Assembly (NCBI GenBank): GCA_964293585.1
Contig: CAXYYS010000017.1
Span: 1 to 38,617 of the forward strand
From: JAKVKY01 sp964293585
Lineage (GTDB): Bacteria > Bacillota > Negativicutes > Acidaminococcales > Acidaminococcaceae
Direction of reading: 5' to 3'
Length of the DNA stretch: 38,617 nt
This document shows positions 1-6,862 of the stretch, in pieces (position 1 is the first letter of the stretch; each line of letters begins with the position of its first letter). The position numbers and the translations under genes are program-made. The notes under the pieces were generated by a model, which was given only the letters and a program-made list of their open reading frames with translations, was not told the DNA's origin and ran no database searches.

Positions 1-84
1 AACAAAACAGCGCCCGCGACGCCGGAAGAGGGGCGGGGAGGGCCCGAGGGAAAAAAAAAATTTTTTCCCCCCCCCCCCCGCCCC
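1..84. other. Low-complexity edge, probable assembly artefact
   Basis: The first 84 bases are strongly purine-biased and then collapse into consecutive homopolymers: a run of A, then T, then about 14 C. Nothing else in the window looks like this, and the sequence abruptly becomes normal coding DNA at about base 85, in the middle of an open frame. I read it as a contig-end or basecalling artefact rather than biology. No gene, promoter or RNA is supported here. Confidence 0.75.
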
Positions 85-261
85 TATACGCACCAGGACA
101 CCTGTTGTGGTAACCTGGCAGGCAAAACGTCTGGCTGTGTATTTAGGTTGTAGTTCGTTACGCAGTTTTAAAAAGGCCAGATCCACCGCGGCACCGGCCC
201 GGGCATCATCCCTGCCTGCGCCAAAATAACGCAGAGCCTCCTGCTTGTTAAAATAAATCAC
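85..261 (-). CDS. Partial gene, methionine synthase activation-domain-like protein (3' end lost)
   Basis: Fifty-nine codons are open from a GTG at 259-261 down to base 85, where the frame runs into the low-complexity edge. A purine-rich site (AAGGCGGGGAC) lies about five bases before this GTG; another in-frame GTG overlaps the metF stop at 277-279. The peptide starts VIYFNKQEALRYFG and continues with a helix-rich stretch ending near PKYTARRF. This resembles the N-terminus of the small Firmicute proteins annotated as vitamin B12-dependent methionine synthase activation domain, which often sit directly after metF and before metH. Such proteins are thought to assist reductive reactivation of cobalamin-dependent MetH. 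The identification rests on a short stretch and on context. The reading frame itself is well supported. Confidence 0.55.
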
Positions 262-275
262 GACTGTCCCCGCCT

Positions 276-1136
276 TCACTTTAGCAATGCGGATAAATTT
301 TTTACGATGCTGCCCACGATTTCCGGCTTGTTCATGGTATAAATGTGTACGTTCTTAAAACCGTTAGCTATCAGGTCCACCACCTGGCCCATAGCATAAG
401 CTATGCCAGCCTGCTTCAAGGCCACAGGGTCGTCGCTGAACTTTTCAATGATAGCCTGGTAATGGGGAGGCAGCGGCGTACCGCTCAGCTCGCAGATATG
501 TCTGATCTGCTTGGCATTAGTTACCGGCATGATACCAGGGACAACCGGCACGTTTACTCCGGCGCTCATAAGCCGGTACATATAATTATAAAGTATATTA
601 TTATCAAAAATCATCTGGGTCACCAGAAAATCACACCCGGCATCTACCTTAATCTTCGTATTCTCAATATCCTGGTTCAGGCTGGCAGCTTCCGGATGCC
701 CCTGGGGGTAGCAGGCCCCGCCCACACAAAAATCACCGTTATCTTTAATCAGTTTCACCAGGTCGCTGGCATGTTTAAATACGGCCGGTTCTCCCACAAA
801 ACCTGGCAGCTTGTCGCCCCGCAAAGCCATCACATTTTCAATACCGGCCTGCCGCAGTTCACCCAAAACCGTCTGTACCTTGGCGGTATCTGTATTAATA
901 CAGGTCAGATGCGCCAAAGCGGGCACGCCGTTCTTTTCTATTTCCCTGGCAATAGCTACTGTTTCTCCGGCCGTCGTACCACCGGCGCCATAGGTCACAC
1001 TGATAAAATCTGAACCACTGGCCGCAATCTGATGCACGATCTCAAAAGCATTCAGCAATTCGCTGCCCTTCTTGGGCGGGAAAACTTCACAAGAGATACC
1101 CACTTTCTTATTGGCTAACAACGTACTAATCTTCAT
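276..1136 (-). CDS. metF: Methylenetetrahydrofolate reductase
   Basis: A 286-residue cytosolic flavoenzyme that reduces 5,10-methylene-THF to 5-methyl-THF, the methyl donor for methionine synthesis. The length matches bacterial MetF. The TIM-barrel start is visible as ISCEVFPPK (catalytic Glu near residue 18), followed by FISVTYGAGG, the conserved LRGD segment near residue 105, and GCDFLVTQMIFDN near residues 167-179. The start ATG has an AGGAG site five bases upstream. Its stop overlaps or nearly touches the start of the truncated activation-domain gene, so the two are probably co-transcribed in a methionine operon that continues past the left edge. A 28-base palindrome lies 20 bases upstream of the start. 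Function is confident; operon extent is inferred. Confidence 0.96.
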   Translation of the reverse strand: MKISTLLANKKVGISCEVFPPKKGSELLNAFEIVHQIAASGSDFISVTYGAGGTTAGETVAIAREIEKNGVPALAHLTCINTDTAKVQTVLGELRQAGIENVMALRGDKLPGFVGEPAVFKHASDLVKLIKDNGDFCVGGACYPQGHPEAASLNQDIENTKIKVDAGCDFLVTQMIFDNNILYNYMYRLMSAGVNVPVVPGIMPVTNAKQIRHICELSGTPLPPHYQAIIEKFSDDPVALKQAGIAYAMGQVVDLIANGFKNVHIYTMNKPEIVGSIVKNLSALLK

Positions 1137-1156
1137 CTTGGCTCCTTATTTAGTAA

Positions 1157-1184
1157 ATCCGGACGGGAAATTTCCCATCCGGAT
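1157..1184. repeat. 28-bp near-perfect palindrome between pckA and metF
   Basis: ATCCGGACGGGAAATT and its partner form a palindrome with one mismatched pair in 14, which becomes a U.G wobble in minus-strand RNA. It has no loop beyond the AAATTT centre. It sits after the pckA stop and 20 bases before the metF start. No U-run follows on the minus strand (TTACTAAATAAGG), so it is a poor intrinsic terminator. It could be a processing or attenuating hairpin or a dimeric regulator site. Confidence 0.55.
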
Positions 1185-1249
1185 CAGGTCCTGCCTAAAC
1201 ATTTTGGTTGTCACAAAATTTACTGCAACCTGTTTTCAGCGACCATATT

Positions 1250-2821
1250 TTATTTTATTTGTGGTCCCGCACTCAAAACTGCTACCGGCACCTTGCCGGC
1301 AAATTTTTTAATATTGTCCTCAAACAGGCCGGCCAACTTATTAATGTATTTATAATAGGCATCTTTATCATACCAGACATTAACAGGGTTCAGGATACTA
1401 TCCGGCACGCCCGGACAGGAATTAGGAATCTTGAGGCCAAAAACAGGCATCGGTGTATACCCTTCTCCTTCCAGTTCCCCATTCAAGGCCGCCGTAATCA
1501 TGGCCCGGGTATATTCCAGCTTCATCCGGTGGCCCACACCGTAAGGACCCTTGGTCCAGCCGGTATTGACCATGTAAACATTAGTTTTGTGCCGGGCGAT
1601 CTTTTCTCCCAGCAGATTAGCATAATTCAGGGGCGGCAGAGGCAGGAACGGTTCCCCAAAAGCTGTGGAGAACGTGGCCTCCGGTTCTACGATACCCGTT
1701 TCCGTACCGGCAATCTTGCTGGTATAACCTGCCAGGAAATAATACATGGCCTGATTACGGTCCAGCTTGGCAATCGGCGGCAATACACCAAAAGCATCTG
1801 CCGTCAAAAAGATAATAGTTTTCGGATGGGTAGCCACGCTGGGAATCTTCACGTTACTGATATATTCCAGCGGATATGCGGCCCTGGTATTTTCCGTTAA
1901 GGTCTTATCAAAAAAATCCACCTTGCCGGTCTTAGGATCCACACCGGCATTTTCCAGCACCGTACCAAACTTAATGGCATGATAAATTTCCGGCTCCCCG
2001 GTTTCCGTCAGATTAATACACTTAGCGTAACAACCGCCTTCAATATTAAAGACACCGCTGTCGCTCCAGCCGTGTTCGTCATCACCAATCAGTGCCCGCT
2101 TGGGATCTGCCGAAAGCGTGGTCTTGCCCGTACCGGACAGTCCGAAAAATAAAGCTACATTCCCGTTCTTGCCCACGTTAGCGCTGCAATGCATGGTCAG
2201 TACGCCCTGCTGAGGCAGTAGATAATTCATGACGGAGAAGATAGATTTCTTAATTTCCCCGGCATAACTGCCGCCGCCGATAATAACCATGCGGGCATCA
2301 AAATTCAGGATAATGAAAGTATCGGAATTCGTACCATCCGTCTTGGGATCGGCTTTCAGTCCCGGCAGGCAGACCACCGTAAAATCTGCCGGCATATCTT
2401 TTTCCAGTTCAATATCATCAATAGAAAGTTGTTTCGCAAATAACTGGTGCCAGGCATATTCGGTGATGACCCGGACCCTGAGCCTGTATTTGCTATCGGC
2501 ACCGGCATGGACATCCGTAGCATAAAGGCGATGGGATCCTGCGTAGGCTACCATTTTTTTATACAGCCGGCTAAAAGTTGCCTCACTACAAGGCTGGTTG
2601 TTGCTCCAGCTTACCTTGGCATGAGTCGTGGCAGAATCCACGATAAATTTATCTTTTGGAGAACGTCCCGTATGCTTACCGGTCTCCACCCTTAAAGAGC
2701 CTTTATCCGTCAGGGTACCTTCCCCGCTCCGGATGGCTTCTTCCACTAACTGTCGTACGCTCAGGTTCAGCTTCACTTCCCGGGCCTGCTGTAAAAATGT
2801 TGCATTATCATAGAGTTCCAT
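1250..2821 (-). CDS. pckA: Phosphoenolpyruvate carboxykinase (ATP)
   Basis: A 523-residue cytosolic enzyme that interconverts oxaloacetate + ATP with PEP + CO2 + ADP; length is typical of the ATP-dependent family. Visible motifs are GKHTGRSPKDKF near residues 48-59 (substrate-binding arginine region), the kinase-1a P-loop GLSGTGKTT near residues 226-234, the following metal-binding IGDDEHGW, and a late TGWTKGPYGVG segment. In glutamate- or succinate-metabolising anaerobes this enzyme can run in either direction, so gluconeogenic versus CO2-fixing use cannot be read from sequence. It has its own promoter at 2861-2888 and a GAGGGGG site ten bases before the ATG. The upstream tRNA operon terminates just before that promoter. 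Confidence 0.97.
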   Translation of the reverse strand: MELYDNATFLQQAREVKLNLSVRQLVEEAIRSGEGTLTDKGSLRVETGKHTGRSPKDKFIVDSATTHAKVSWSNNQPCSEATFSRLYKKMVAYAGSHRLYATDVHAGADSKYRLRVRVITEYAWHQLFAKQLSIDDIELEKDMPADFTVVCLPGLKADPKTDGTNSDTFIILNFDARMVIIGGGSYAGEIKKSIFSVMNYLLPQQGVLTMHCSANVGKNGNVALFFGLSGTGKTTLSADPKRALIGDDEHGWSDSGVFNIEGGCYAKCINLTETGEPEIYHAIKFGTVLENAGVDPKTGKVDFFDKTLTENTRAAYPLEYISNVKIPSVATHPKTIIFLTADAFGVLPPIAKLDRNQAMYYFLAGYTSKIAGTETGIVEPEATFSTAFGEPFLPLPPLNYANLLGEKIARHKTNVYMVNTGWTKGPYGVGHRMKLEYTRAMITAALNGELEGEGYTPMPVFGLKIPNSCPGVPDSILNPVNVWYDKDAYYKYINKLAGLFEDNIKKFAGKVPVAVLSAGPQIK

Positions 2822-2860
2822 GATGGATTAACCCCCTCGTTAAATCATGCGTCTAGCTCT

Positions 2861-2888
2861 ATTATACAACTAAATCAAGCGGTTACAA
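2861..2888 (-). promoter_or_regulatory. Sigma-70-type promoter for pckA
   Basis: On the minus strand TTGTAA (-35, 2883-2888) is followed after 16 bases by a perfect TATAAT (-10, 2861-2866), about 40 bases before the pckA ATG. It lies immediately downstream of the tRNA operon terminator. Confidence 0.75.
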
Positions 2889-2904
2889 TAAAAATTTACG
2901 CAAA

Positions 2905-2937
2905 CACAAAAAAAGAACAGTTCTTAGAACTGTTCTT
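2905..2937 (-). terminator. Intrinsic terminator of the tRNA-Asn/Glu/Val operon
   Basis: An 11-bp perfect stem (AAGAACAGTTC, loop of three, GAACTGTTCTT) is followed on the minus strand by TTTTTTTGTG. It lies 12 bases after the tRNA-Val CCA end and separates the tRNA operon from the pckA promoter. Confidence 0.88.
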
Positions 2938-2948
2938 CGTTTACCATG

Positions 2949-3024
2949 TGGTGGGCGCTAACGGGTTCGAACCGCTGACATTCTGCTTGTAGGGCAGACG
3001 CTCTCCCAGCTGAGCTAAGCGCCC
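2949..3024 (-). tRNA. tRNA-Val (anticodon TAC)
   Basis: A 76-base cloverleaf with acceptor GGGCGCT pairing AGCGCCC, D-arm TAGCTCAGCTGGGAGAGC, anticodon loop CCTACAA and T-arm GGTTCGAACC. The CCA end is encoded. It is the last of three co-transcribed tRNAs. Confidence 0.96.
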
Positions 3025-3032
3025 GTTAGAAA

Positions 3033-3107
3033 TGGTGACCGGTGGGGGATTCGAACCCCCGATACCGCCGTGAAAGGGCGATGTCTTAACCACTTGACCA
3101 ACCGGCC
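3033..3107 (-). tRNA. tRNA-Glu (anticodon TTC)
   Basis: A 75-base cloverleaf with acceptor GGCCGGT pairing ACCGGTC (one wobble), anticodon loop CTTTCAC giving TTC, T-arm GGGTTCGAATCCC and encoded CCA. It is the middle gene of the three-tRNA operon, eight bases upstream of tRNA-Val. Confidence 0.96.
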
Positions 3108-3116
3108 AGATATAAA

Positions 3117-3192
3117 TGGCTCCCCGAGCAGGACTCGAACCTGCAACAACTCGGTTAACAGCCGAGTGCTCTACCGATTGAGCTATCGGGGA
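3117..3192 (-). tRNA. tRNA-Asn (anticodon GTT)
   Basis: A 76-base cloverleaf with acceptor TCCCCGA pairing TCGGGGA, anticodon loop CTGTTAA giving GTT, T-arm GGTTCGAGTCC and encoded CCA. It is the promoter-proximal gene of the three-tRNA operon. Confidence 0.96.
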
Positions 3193-3221
3193 ATCAGCCG
3201 TGACTCATCGTCACGAATGTT

Positions 3222-3250
3222 ATTTTAATATAAATCCCCGCACTTGTCAA
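3222..3250 (-). promoter_or_regulatory. Promoter of the tRNA-Asn/Glu/Val operon
   Basis: A consensus TTGACA (3245-3250) is separated by 17 bases from TAAAAT (3222-3227) on the minus strand. The transcript would start just upstream of tRNA-Asn. A small hairpin, CGTGAC-GATGA-GTCACG at about 3198-3214, precedes the mature 5' end. Confidence 0.85.
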
Positions 3251-3276
3251 CATCTTTTCGTATCTTTTTTATTAAT

Positions 3277-3747
3277 TTAAAGCGCTTTTACTTTTACGAC
3301 CAGTTTTTGTACCTTGGCAGCAGCCTCTACCTGGCAGCCCGGTTGATGCAATTCCCAGGGATAGAAGACGGCAAAAGTGCCTGCTCCCAGATCAACATAC
3401 CCATCCGCCCTGACCGATGCACCGGTGCCGTAAAAAGCAACATCTTTAGCCTGCAGGTTATTTTCCGTCATCGGCTGGTTCTGTTTGGCCGCATAATAAA
3501 TCCGCTCCGTGCCGCTCCCCAGATATTGCACATCCAGATACGCATCATGGGCTTCCCATTTTTTCTCGCCGGCAGGTTTGGTCTCATACCCGCTGACCCG
3601 GACAAAAACATTTTCCCCGTCAATCTGATACTCCCCGTTAGCCAGACCGGTTACATGCGTAGCGGCCAGATACTGCAAAGCCTTTTGTAATCCTGCTGTC
3701 AGATACGGTGTGAATTTTTCCCAATCTTTAAGCTTCCCTGTTAACAT
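3277..3747 (-). CDS. YhcH/YjgK/YiaL (EbgC-like) family protein
   Basis: A 156-residue protein of the DUF386 cupin-like family, related to the beta-galactosidase subunit EbgC and to YhcH of sialic-acid operons. Family features seen are the N-terminal MLTGKLKDW start, a central WEAHDAYLDVQYL segment (the conserved E-H-Y/D-x-Q strand) and a C-terminal AVFYPWELHQPG motif that normally carries metal-binding His. Members bind or isomerise sugars, but the biochemical role is not settled in most cases. No sugar-catabolic genes adjoin it, so no substrate can be proposed. GGAGGTG precedes the ATG by four bases. It is divergent from the ABC-F gene. Confidence 0.85.
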   Translation of the reverse strand: MLTGKLKDWEKFTPYLTAGLQKALQYLAATHVTGLANGEYQIDGENVFVRVSGYETKPAGEKKWEAHDAYLDVQYLGSGTERIYYAAKQNQPMTENNLQAKDVAFYGTGASVRADGYVDLGAGTFAVFYPWELHQPGCQVEAAAKVQKLVVKVKAL

Positions 3748-3867
3748 AGTGCACCTCCATTTTTCTCTTTACTAACTTCCTTCTATAAGATAGAATATAC
3801 CATACGTGAAAAAATGCAAGCGGCAGATTTTTACCCTAAAATTTTTCTTGCAACTAGAGAGGTAAGC

Positions 3868-5424
3868 ATGAGTTATTTAACAGTCACCAACGTCAGTCAC
3901 TCTTTCGGTGGCCGGCAGATCTTAGAAAACGTTTCCTTCAAACTTTTAAAAGGTGAACACGTAGGCCTGATCGGTGCCAACGGCGAAGGCAAATCTTCCT
4001 TCCTGAACATCATCACCGGGCACCTGAACCCGGACGATGGCAAGGTAGAATGGCCCGGCAAAGTTACCGTAGGCTACCTGGACCAGCAAAGTACCCTGAC
4101 CTCCGGTCAGACTATCCGGGAAGTTTTGCGTACCGCCTTTGACGCCATGTATCAGGACGAACAGGAGATGCTGTCCCTGTATGACAAGATGGCAGACGCG
4201 GCTCCGGAAGAAATGGACAAGCTGATGGCACGGGTCGGTGAGATTCAGTCCGAGCTGGAGCAAAGCGGTTTTTACACCCTGGACAGCAAGATTGAAGAAT
4301 TTGCTAACGGTCTGGGCTTAGGCGATATCGGTCTGGATAAGGACGTGGCCCAGCTTTCCGGCGGCCAGCGCAGCAAAGTTTTACTAGCCAAGCTGCTACT
4401 GCAAAATTCTTCTATCTTACTTTTAGACGAACCTACCAACTATCTGGACGTGGAACATATCGAATGGCTGACCAAGTTCTTACAAAACTACGAAAATGCT
4501 TTTATCTTAATTTCCCACGATATCCCCTTCCTGAACAAGGTCGTAAACGTGATTTACCATCTGGAAGACTGTCAGCTGACCCGCTATAGCGGCAACTACG
4601 ACAAGTTCCAGGAACTGCACGCCATCTACGTAGCCCAGAAAGAAAGCGCCTACCAGAGACAACAACAGGAAGTAGCCCAGCTGGAAGATTTTATCGCCAG
4701 GAATAAGGCCCGGGTCGCTACAGTAGGTATGGCCCGCAGCCGGCAGAAAAAGCTGGACAAGATGGACATTATCGAAAAACCCCAGGAAAAGCCCAAGCCT
4801 ACCTTTAATTTTAAACCGGCCCGGACACCCAGCCGCTACCTGGTAGAAGCCACGGATCTGGTCATCGGTTACGACACGGCCCTAACCAGACCGGTTACCT
4901 TTAAACTGGAACGGGGCAAGAAGATGGCCTTAAAGGGCGTCAACGGTTTAGGCAAAACCACCCTGCTCAAAACTATTTTAGGCCTGCTCCCTCCTTTTAG
5001 CGGCCAAGTGGAACCAGGTGAATTTGTGGAACCAGGTTATTTTGAACAGGAAGACCGGGAAAAGAATGACAAGACGGCTTTGGAAGACGTATGGGACGCC
5101 TATCCCGGCCTGACCAACTACCAAGTACGTGCAGCTTTAGCCGGCTGCGGTTTGACCAACGAGCACATTACCAGCAAAGTATTTGTCTTAAGCGGCGGTG
5201 AAGCAGCCAAGGTCAGGCTCTGCAAGCTGATGTTAAAAGAAGTAAACTGGCTGGTCCTGGACGAACCTACTAACCACCTGGATGTGGATGCTAAAGAAGA
5301 ATTAAAACGGGCCCTGATTGATTTCAAGGGCAGCGTCCTCTTAGTTTCCCACGAGCCTGAATTTTATCAGGACTGGGTGGACGGTGTCTGGAACATTGAG
5401 GACTGGACCACCAAAATAATTTAA
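3868..5424 (+). CDS. ABC-F family ATPase (ribosome-associated type)
   Basis: A 518-residue protein with two ATP-binding cassettes and no membrane segments, typical of ABC-F proteins that act on the translating ribosome rather than in transport. The first cassette has Walker A GANGEGKS, signature LSGGQ, Walker B LLLDEPTN and an ISHD switch. The second has GVNGLGKT, LSGGE, WLVLDEPTNHLD and VSHE. Between them lies a charged, Gln-rich linker near residues 255-315, where the P-site tRNA interaction motif lies. I chose ATG 3868 (MSYLTVTN) because GAGAGGTAAG precedes it; an in-frame ATG 18 codons upstream has no such site. Housekeeping versus antibiotic-protection role cannot be told from sequence alone. 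It is monocistronic, with a strong terminator 13 bases after the stop. Confidence 0.93.
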   Translation: MSYLTVTNVSHSFGGRQILENVSFKLLKGEHVGLIGANGEGKSSFLNIITGHLNPDDGKVEWPGKVTVGYLDQQSTLTSGQTIREVLRTAFDAMYQDEQEMLSLYDKMADAAPEEMDKLMARVGEIQSELEQSGFYTLDSKIEEFANGLGLGDIGLDKDVAQLSGGQRSKVLLAKLLLQNSSILLLDEPTNYLDVEHIEWLTKFLQNYENAFILISHDIPFLNKVVNVIYHLEDCQLTRYSGNYDKFQELHAIYVAQKESAYQRQQQEVAQLEDFIARNKARVATVGMARSRQKKLDKMDIIEKPQEKPKPTFNFKPARTPSRYLVEATDLVIGYDTALTRPVTFKLERGKKMALKGVNGLGKTTLLKTILGLLPPFSGQVEPGEFVEPGYFEQEDREKNDKTALEDVWDAYPGLTNYQVRAALAGCGLTNEHITSKVFVLSGGEAAKVRLCKLMLKEVNWLVLDEPTNHLDVDAKEELKRALIDFKGSVLLVSHEPEFYQDWVDGVWNIEDWTTKII

Positions 5425-5437
5425 CCCCTATATCCAA

Positions 5438-5477
5438 AAACCCGGCTGGCGTAATGCCAGGCCGGGTTCACTTTTTT
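5438..5477 (+). terminator. Intrinsic terminator after the ABC-F gene
   Basis: A GC-rich stem (AACCCGGCCTGGC type, about 13 bp with one bulge, TAA loop region) is followed on the plus strand by CACTTTTTTT. Placement directly behind the stop supports it as the ABC-F terminator. Confidence 0.88.
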
Positions 5478-5494
5478 TACGACACCTGACCAAC

Positions 5495-5688
5495 TTAGGT
5501 GCGTTTATCCTTTTGCAGGACTCTATCCAAAACCAGGTACAGGTCCTTGACGTATACCGGTTTGGACAGATAGGCATCCATGCCGGCTTCCAGAACTTTC
5601 TCTTTCGCATCCTCATACGCATCCGTACATCCATCAGGATGGCATCATAATAATAAACTGCACTGGCAATAAATTTGTCCAGACACAC
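5495..5688 (-). pseudogene. Degraded response-regulator receiver (REC) domain fragment
   Basis: Two pieces of one REC domain lie in different frames. The 5' piece reads DKFIASAVYYYDAILMDVRM, with the phospho-acceptor Asp in LMDVRM. After about base 5622 another frame reads DAYEDAKEKVLEAGMDAYLS, then KPVYVKDLYLVLDRVL, and ends at TAA 5495-5497. This is the typical end of a receiver domain, with the conserved K of the LSKP motif. The stretch that should lie between (MP-x-MDG through the T/A switch) is missing, and the reading frame shifts at the junction. GGATGCG occurs twice at the junction, which would fit deletion between short repeats. An in-frame TAG precedes the 5' piece and no start is evident. 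Such C-termini are typical of hybrid sensor kinases, so the ancestor was perhaps one of those. Confidence 0.8.
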
Positions 5689-5831
5689 CTAAATTTTCGC
5701 CCTTTAGTTTAATACCGAGCTAATTTTTAGTTCCTATCAATATACATATTGTACCATAATAAACATAATTTGTGGTAATGGTACTATGATACTTGCCAAA
5801 TTTCATACCGGTACCCCCTGGTTTTCTGGCA

Positions 5832-5878
5832 ACAAAAAAACCGGTCTGGCGCGCTCACCAAACCGGTTCATTTTTTTA
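5832..5878 (-). terminator. Intrinsic terminator after desulfoferrodoxin
   Basis: AACCGGT...ACCGGTT with inner TGG/CCA pairs forms the stem, followed on the minus strand by a seven-base U-run and preceded by an A-run, so it may also work in the opposite direction. It lies about 30 bases after the dfx stop. The AT-rich stretch 5689-5831 beyond it holds no supported gene. Confidence 0.85.
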
Positions 5879-5907
5879 CTTTCCGGCACCAGGCCGGACT
5901 TGCAAAC

Positions 5908-6291
5908 TTATAACTTAGTCATCCATAAACCGTGCAGGTTGCAATAAGCATAAACAGCCACCGGTTTATCGCCATCCGTCAGTGCAAACGTAGCCTCAGG
6001 TTTGTTATCCGGGGTCAGGATGCGGCGCTGGCCGCCATGTTTGGTTTCCACATAGATCCATTCAATATGGTGTTCCGGCGTCATAGGATGTTCTACGCTG
6101 CCGATCTTAACGGAAACGATGGACTCGGTTACTTGTACAACCGGCACATGTTTTTCCTGGGAAGCATCAATGCTGTTGGGACGTAAAGCTTCCATCGGCT
6201 TGCCGCAGCAGCTTAATTCACCGCCACCGCTAAACAGTAATCCCACCATATTACCACAAGTTTTGCAGACAAAGAATTTGCCTTTTTCCAT
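5908..6291 (-). CDS. dfx: Desulfoferrodoxin (superoxide reductase)
   Basis: A 127-residue cytosolic protein that reduces superoxide to hydrogen peroxide without making oxygen, a standard anaerobe defence. The N-terminal desulforedoxin domain has its four iron ligands, Cys9, Cys12, Cys28 and Cys29, so it is the two-iron type. The catalytic neelaredoxin domain shows Lys47-His48 (EKHVP), His68 (EHPM), His74 (EHHIEW) and Cys117/His120 (CNLHG), matching the His4-Cys active-site iron. The length is that of the family. AAAGGAGGA lies six bases before the ATG. It is monocistronic, between its own promoter and terminator. An AT-rich inverted repeat overlaps the promoter and could be a redox-regulator site; that is conjecture. 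Confidence 0.96.
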   Translation of the reverse strand: MEKGKFFVCKTCGNMVGLLFSGGGELSCCGKPMEALRPNSIDASQEKHVPVVQVTESIVSVKIGSVEHPMTPEHHIEWIYVETKHGGQRRILTPDNKPEATFALTDGDKPVAVYAYCNLHGLWMTKL

Positions 6292-6378
6292 ATATATTCC
6301 TCCTTTGGTAACACATCCATCCGGACTTGCCGACAGGCGGCAACATCCTACAATGGCAACGACCTGTTCGATAATTTT

Positions 6379-6407
6379 ATTATAACAAATCCCGGCCTGA
6401 TTGAAAA
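6379..6407 (-). promoter_or_regulatory. Likely dfx promoter with overlapping inverted repeat
   Basis: A perfect TATAAT (6379-6384) lies 17 bases from a weak TTTTCA (6402-6407) on the minus strand, about 90 bases before the ATG. ATAAT-AAA-ATTAT, a perfect short inverted repeat at 6371-6383, overlaps the -10 box and recalls, but does not match, PerR/Fur-type operators. Confidence 0.55.
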
Positions 6408-6442
6408 GGAGAAACAGGACCCGGGACGGTTAAATTTTTGCA

Positions 6443-6478
6443 AACAAAAAGGAGTACCTGCAAGCAGGTACTCCTTTG
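6443..6478 (-). terminator. Intrinsic terminator of the cold-shock gene
   Basis: A 14-bp perfect stem, AAAGGAGTACCTGC with a three-base loop, is followed on the minus strand by a U-rich tail (TTTTTGTTTGC). It lies 40 bases after the csp stop. Confidence 0.87.
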
Positions 6479-6518
6479 TTGTGTTCATGCGTTAATATAT
6501 GTTTTTAAGCTATATATC

Positions 6519-6716
6519 TTACAGACGAACAACATTTGCAGCTTGTTCACCGCGGTTGCCTTGTACAACATCAAATTGAACAGCCTGACCCTCTTCCAGA
6601 GTCTTGAAACCGTCGCATTGAATAGCGGAGAAGTGAACGAATACGTCGCCACCATCTTCACGCTCGATGAAACCATAACCTTTTTCTGCATTAAACCACT
6701 TAACTTTGCCTGTCAT
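6519..6716 (-). CDS. Cold-shock protein, CspA family
   Basis: A 65-residue single-domain beta-barrel that binds single-stranded RNA and DNA and melts mRNA structure. Both nucleic-acid-binding motifs are present, KGYGFIE (RNP1-like, residues 12-18) and DVFVHF (RNP2-like, residues 24-29), and the start MTGKVKWFNAEKG is classic. AGGAGG lies eight bases before the ATG. Its own strong promoter is at 6780-6808, giving a leader of roughly 55-60 bases, and a strong terminator follows. The gene is therefore a stand-alone unit. The leader is shorter than the thermosensing leader of E. coli cspA, and nothing indicates whether this copy is cold-inducible or constitutive. Confidence 0.96.
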   Translation of the reverse strand: MTGKVKWFNAEKGYGFIEREDGGDVFVHFSAIQCDGFKTLEEGQAVQFDVVQGNRGEQAANVVRL

Positions 6717-6779
6717 GTCGCGGGCCTCCTAAAATATTATTACTTTTGCCATCTGGTTTGCCAAATGGCTTACTGGACT

Positions 6780-6808
6780 ATTATATGCTAATCGAAAAAA
6801 ATATGCAA
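6780..6808 (-). promoter_or_regulatory. Promoter of the cold-shock gene
   Basis: TTGCAT (6803-6808), a 17-base spacer rich in T, then a perfect TATAAT (6780-6785) on the minus strand. It is among the best promoters in the window, fitting a highly expressed small gene. Confidence 0.85.
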
Positions 6809-6862
6809 GCGAAATATTGCATCACTGCAAATTTTATTTAATTACGCTACAATTTCCGGGAC

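Noticed and set aside
5720..5806. A 28-codon minus-strand frame with AGGGGG six bases before its ATG, between dfx and the REC remnant
   Set aside because: It lies right behind the dfx terminator, has no recognisable similarity and ends in AT-rich DNA. It may be the relic of a gene start, but coding is not supported.
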